A stretch of 64,000 nt of DNA, from positions 64,668,553 through 64,732,552 of the forward strand of contig NC_087065.1 of the NCBI RefSeq assembly GCF_963678635.1, written 5' to 3'. A model generated the notes under the pieces. It was not told where the DNA came from and made no database searches. It saw only the letters and a list, made by a program, of their open reading frames with translations. The first letter of the stretch is position 1; the number at the start of each line of letters is the position of its first letter. Origin of the DNA: Symsagittifera roscoffensis (taxonomy: Eukaryota; Xenacoelomorpha; Acoela; Convolutidae). Positions 63,693 to 64,000 of this stretch are shown piece after piece. The position numbers were made by a program, and so were the translations under genes.

Positions 63693-64000
63693 TAATTCTG
63701 TTCAACTTACTCGAATTTTTATTCTCGCTTATGAAAGGCTATGTGCGTGGCAACCGTTTTTTTTCCAACTTTTTTAGTTACAGATTTGGTAAATTAGTTT
63801 ATATGAATCGAAACCTCCATCAGTTTTTTGTAGCGTTGTAGGCTTGAAAAATGCCAAATATTTCCTGTTCTTCCTGTTTTTCCCATTAACACGAAGGCTG
63901 CGAATAGACTGGTGAATAGATGAAGGAGGTGCATAGATGCTATACGAGAATTATATTACTTTGTACTGTACTTGGGAAAGGTTTTCAGACAATTGATCTG

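Overview
This window looks like AT-rich, repeat-laden nuclear DNA from an invertebrate animal (a metazoan; phylum not resolved). The signs are GT-AG introns, long non-coding stretches, an AATAAA signal, tRNA-derived repeats, a LINE, a Ty3/Gypsy-type LTR element and many short DNA transposons. No bacterial-style gene arrangement is seen. Nearly all of the 64 kb is transposon-derived or unassigned.

One host gene can be supported. It is a four-exon gene on the + strand, with exons at 33536-33808, 46763-47009, 54433-54480 and 58352-58575. The splice phases agree at every junction, giving a 263-residue predicted secreted protein. It has a signal peptide, dibasic KR sites and a C-terminal domain with four cysteines. 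A poly(A) signal lies 7 nt after the stop and a perfect hairpin with a T-run follows. Its three introns (about 13.0, 7.4 and 3.9 kb) are filled with transposons. The last intron contains a 200-N assembly gap. The family is not recognised.

Layout: 0.4-5 kb, short DNA elements. 6.5-10.3 kb, a decayed LINE (ORF1, endonuclease, reverse transcriptase). 12-15.1 kb, a hAT-like MITE, a Helentron-like element and a cluster of hairpins. 15.8-23.8 kb, a decayed minus-strand Ty3/Gypsy retrotransposon with a 14-copy, 121-bp tandem array sitting between the gag zinc knuckle and the reverse transcriptase. 24-33 kb, mixed repeats including a 68-bp higher-order minisatellite. 33.5-58.6 kb, the secreted-protein gene and its transposon-filled introns. 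58.9-60.9 kb, three Helentron-like elements in a row and a hAT-like copy. 62.5-63.4 kb, a degenerate tandem repeat, followed by a tRNA-like element.

Three short-element families recur. The first has at least 14 copies or pieces. Its left end is GTTCCGACTTTC, with a matching inverted AGTCGGAAC near the right end and then a CAGGGC-TTC-GCCCTG hairpin; this is the architecture of Helentron-associated elements. The second begins CAGGGGCGGAT and has 8-bp target duplications (hAT-like). The third is a MITE with GGGGG/CCCCC ends, AAATTAGACG repeats and 8-bp target duplications. In addition there are several large foldback palindromes and two copies of an element saturated with ATAATCGATTAT sites.
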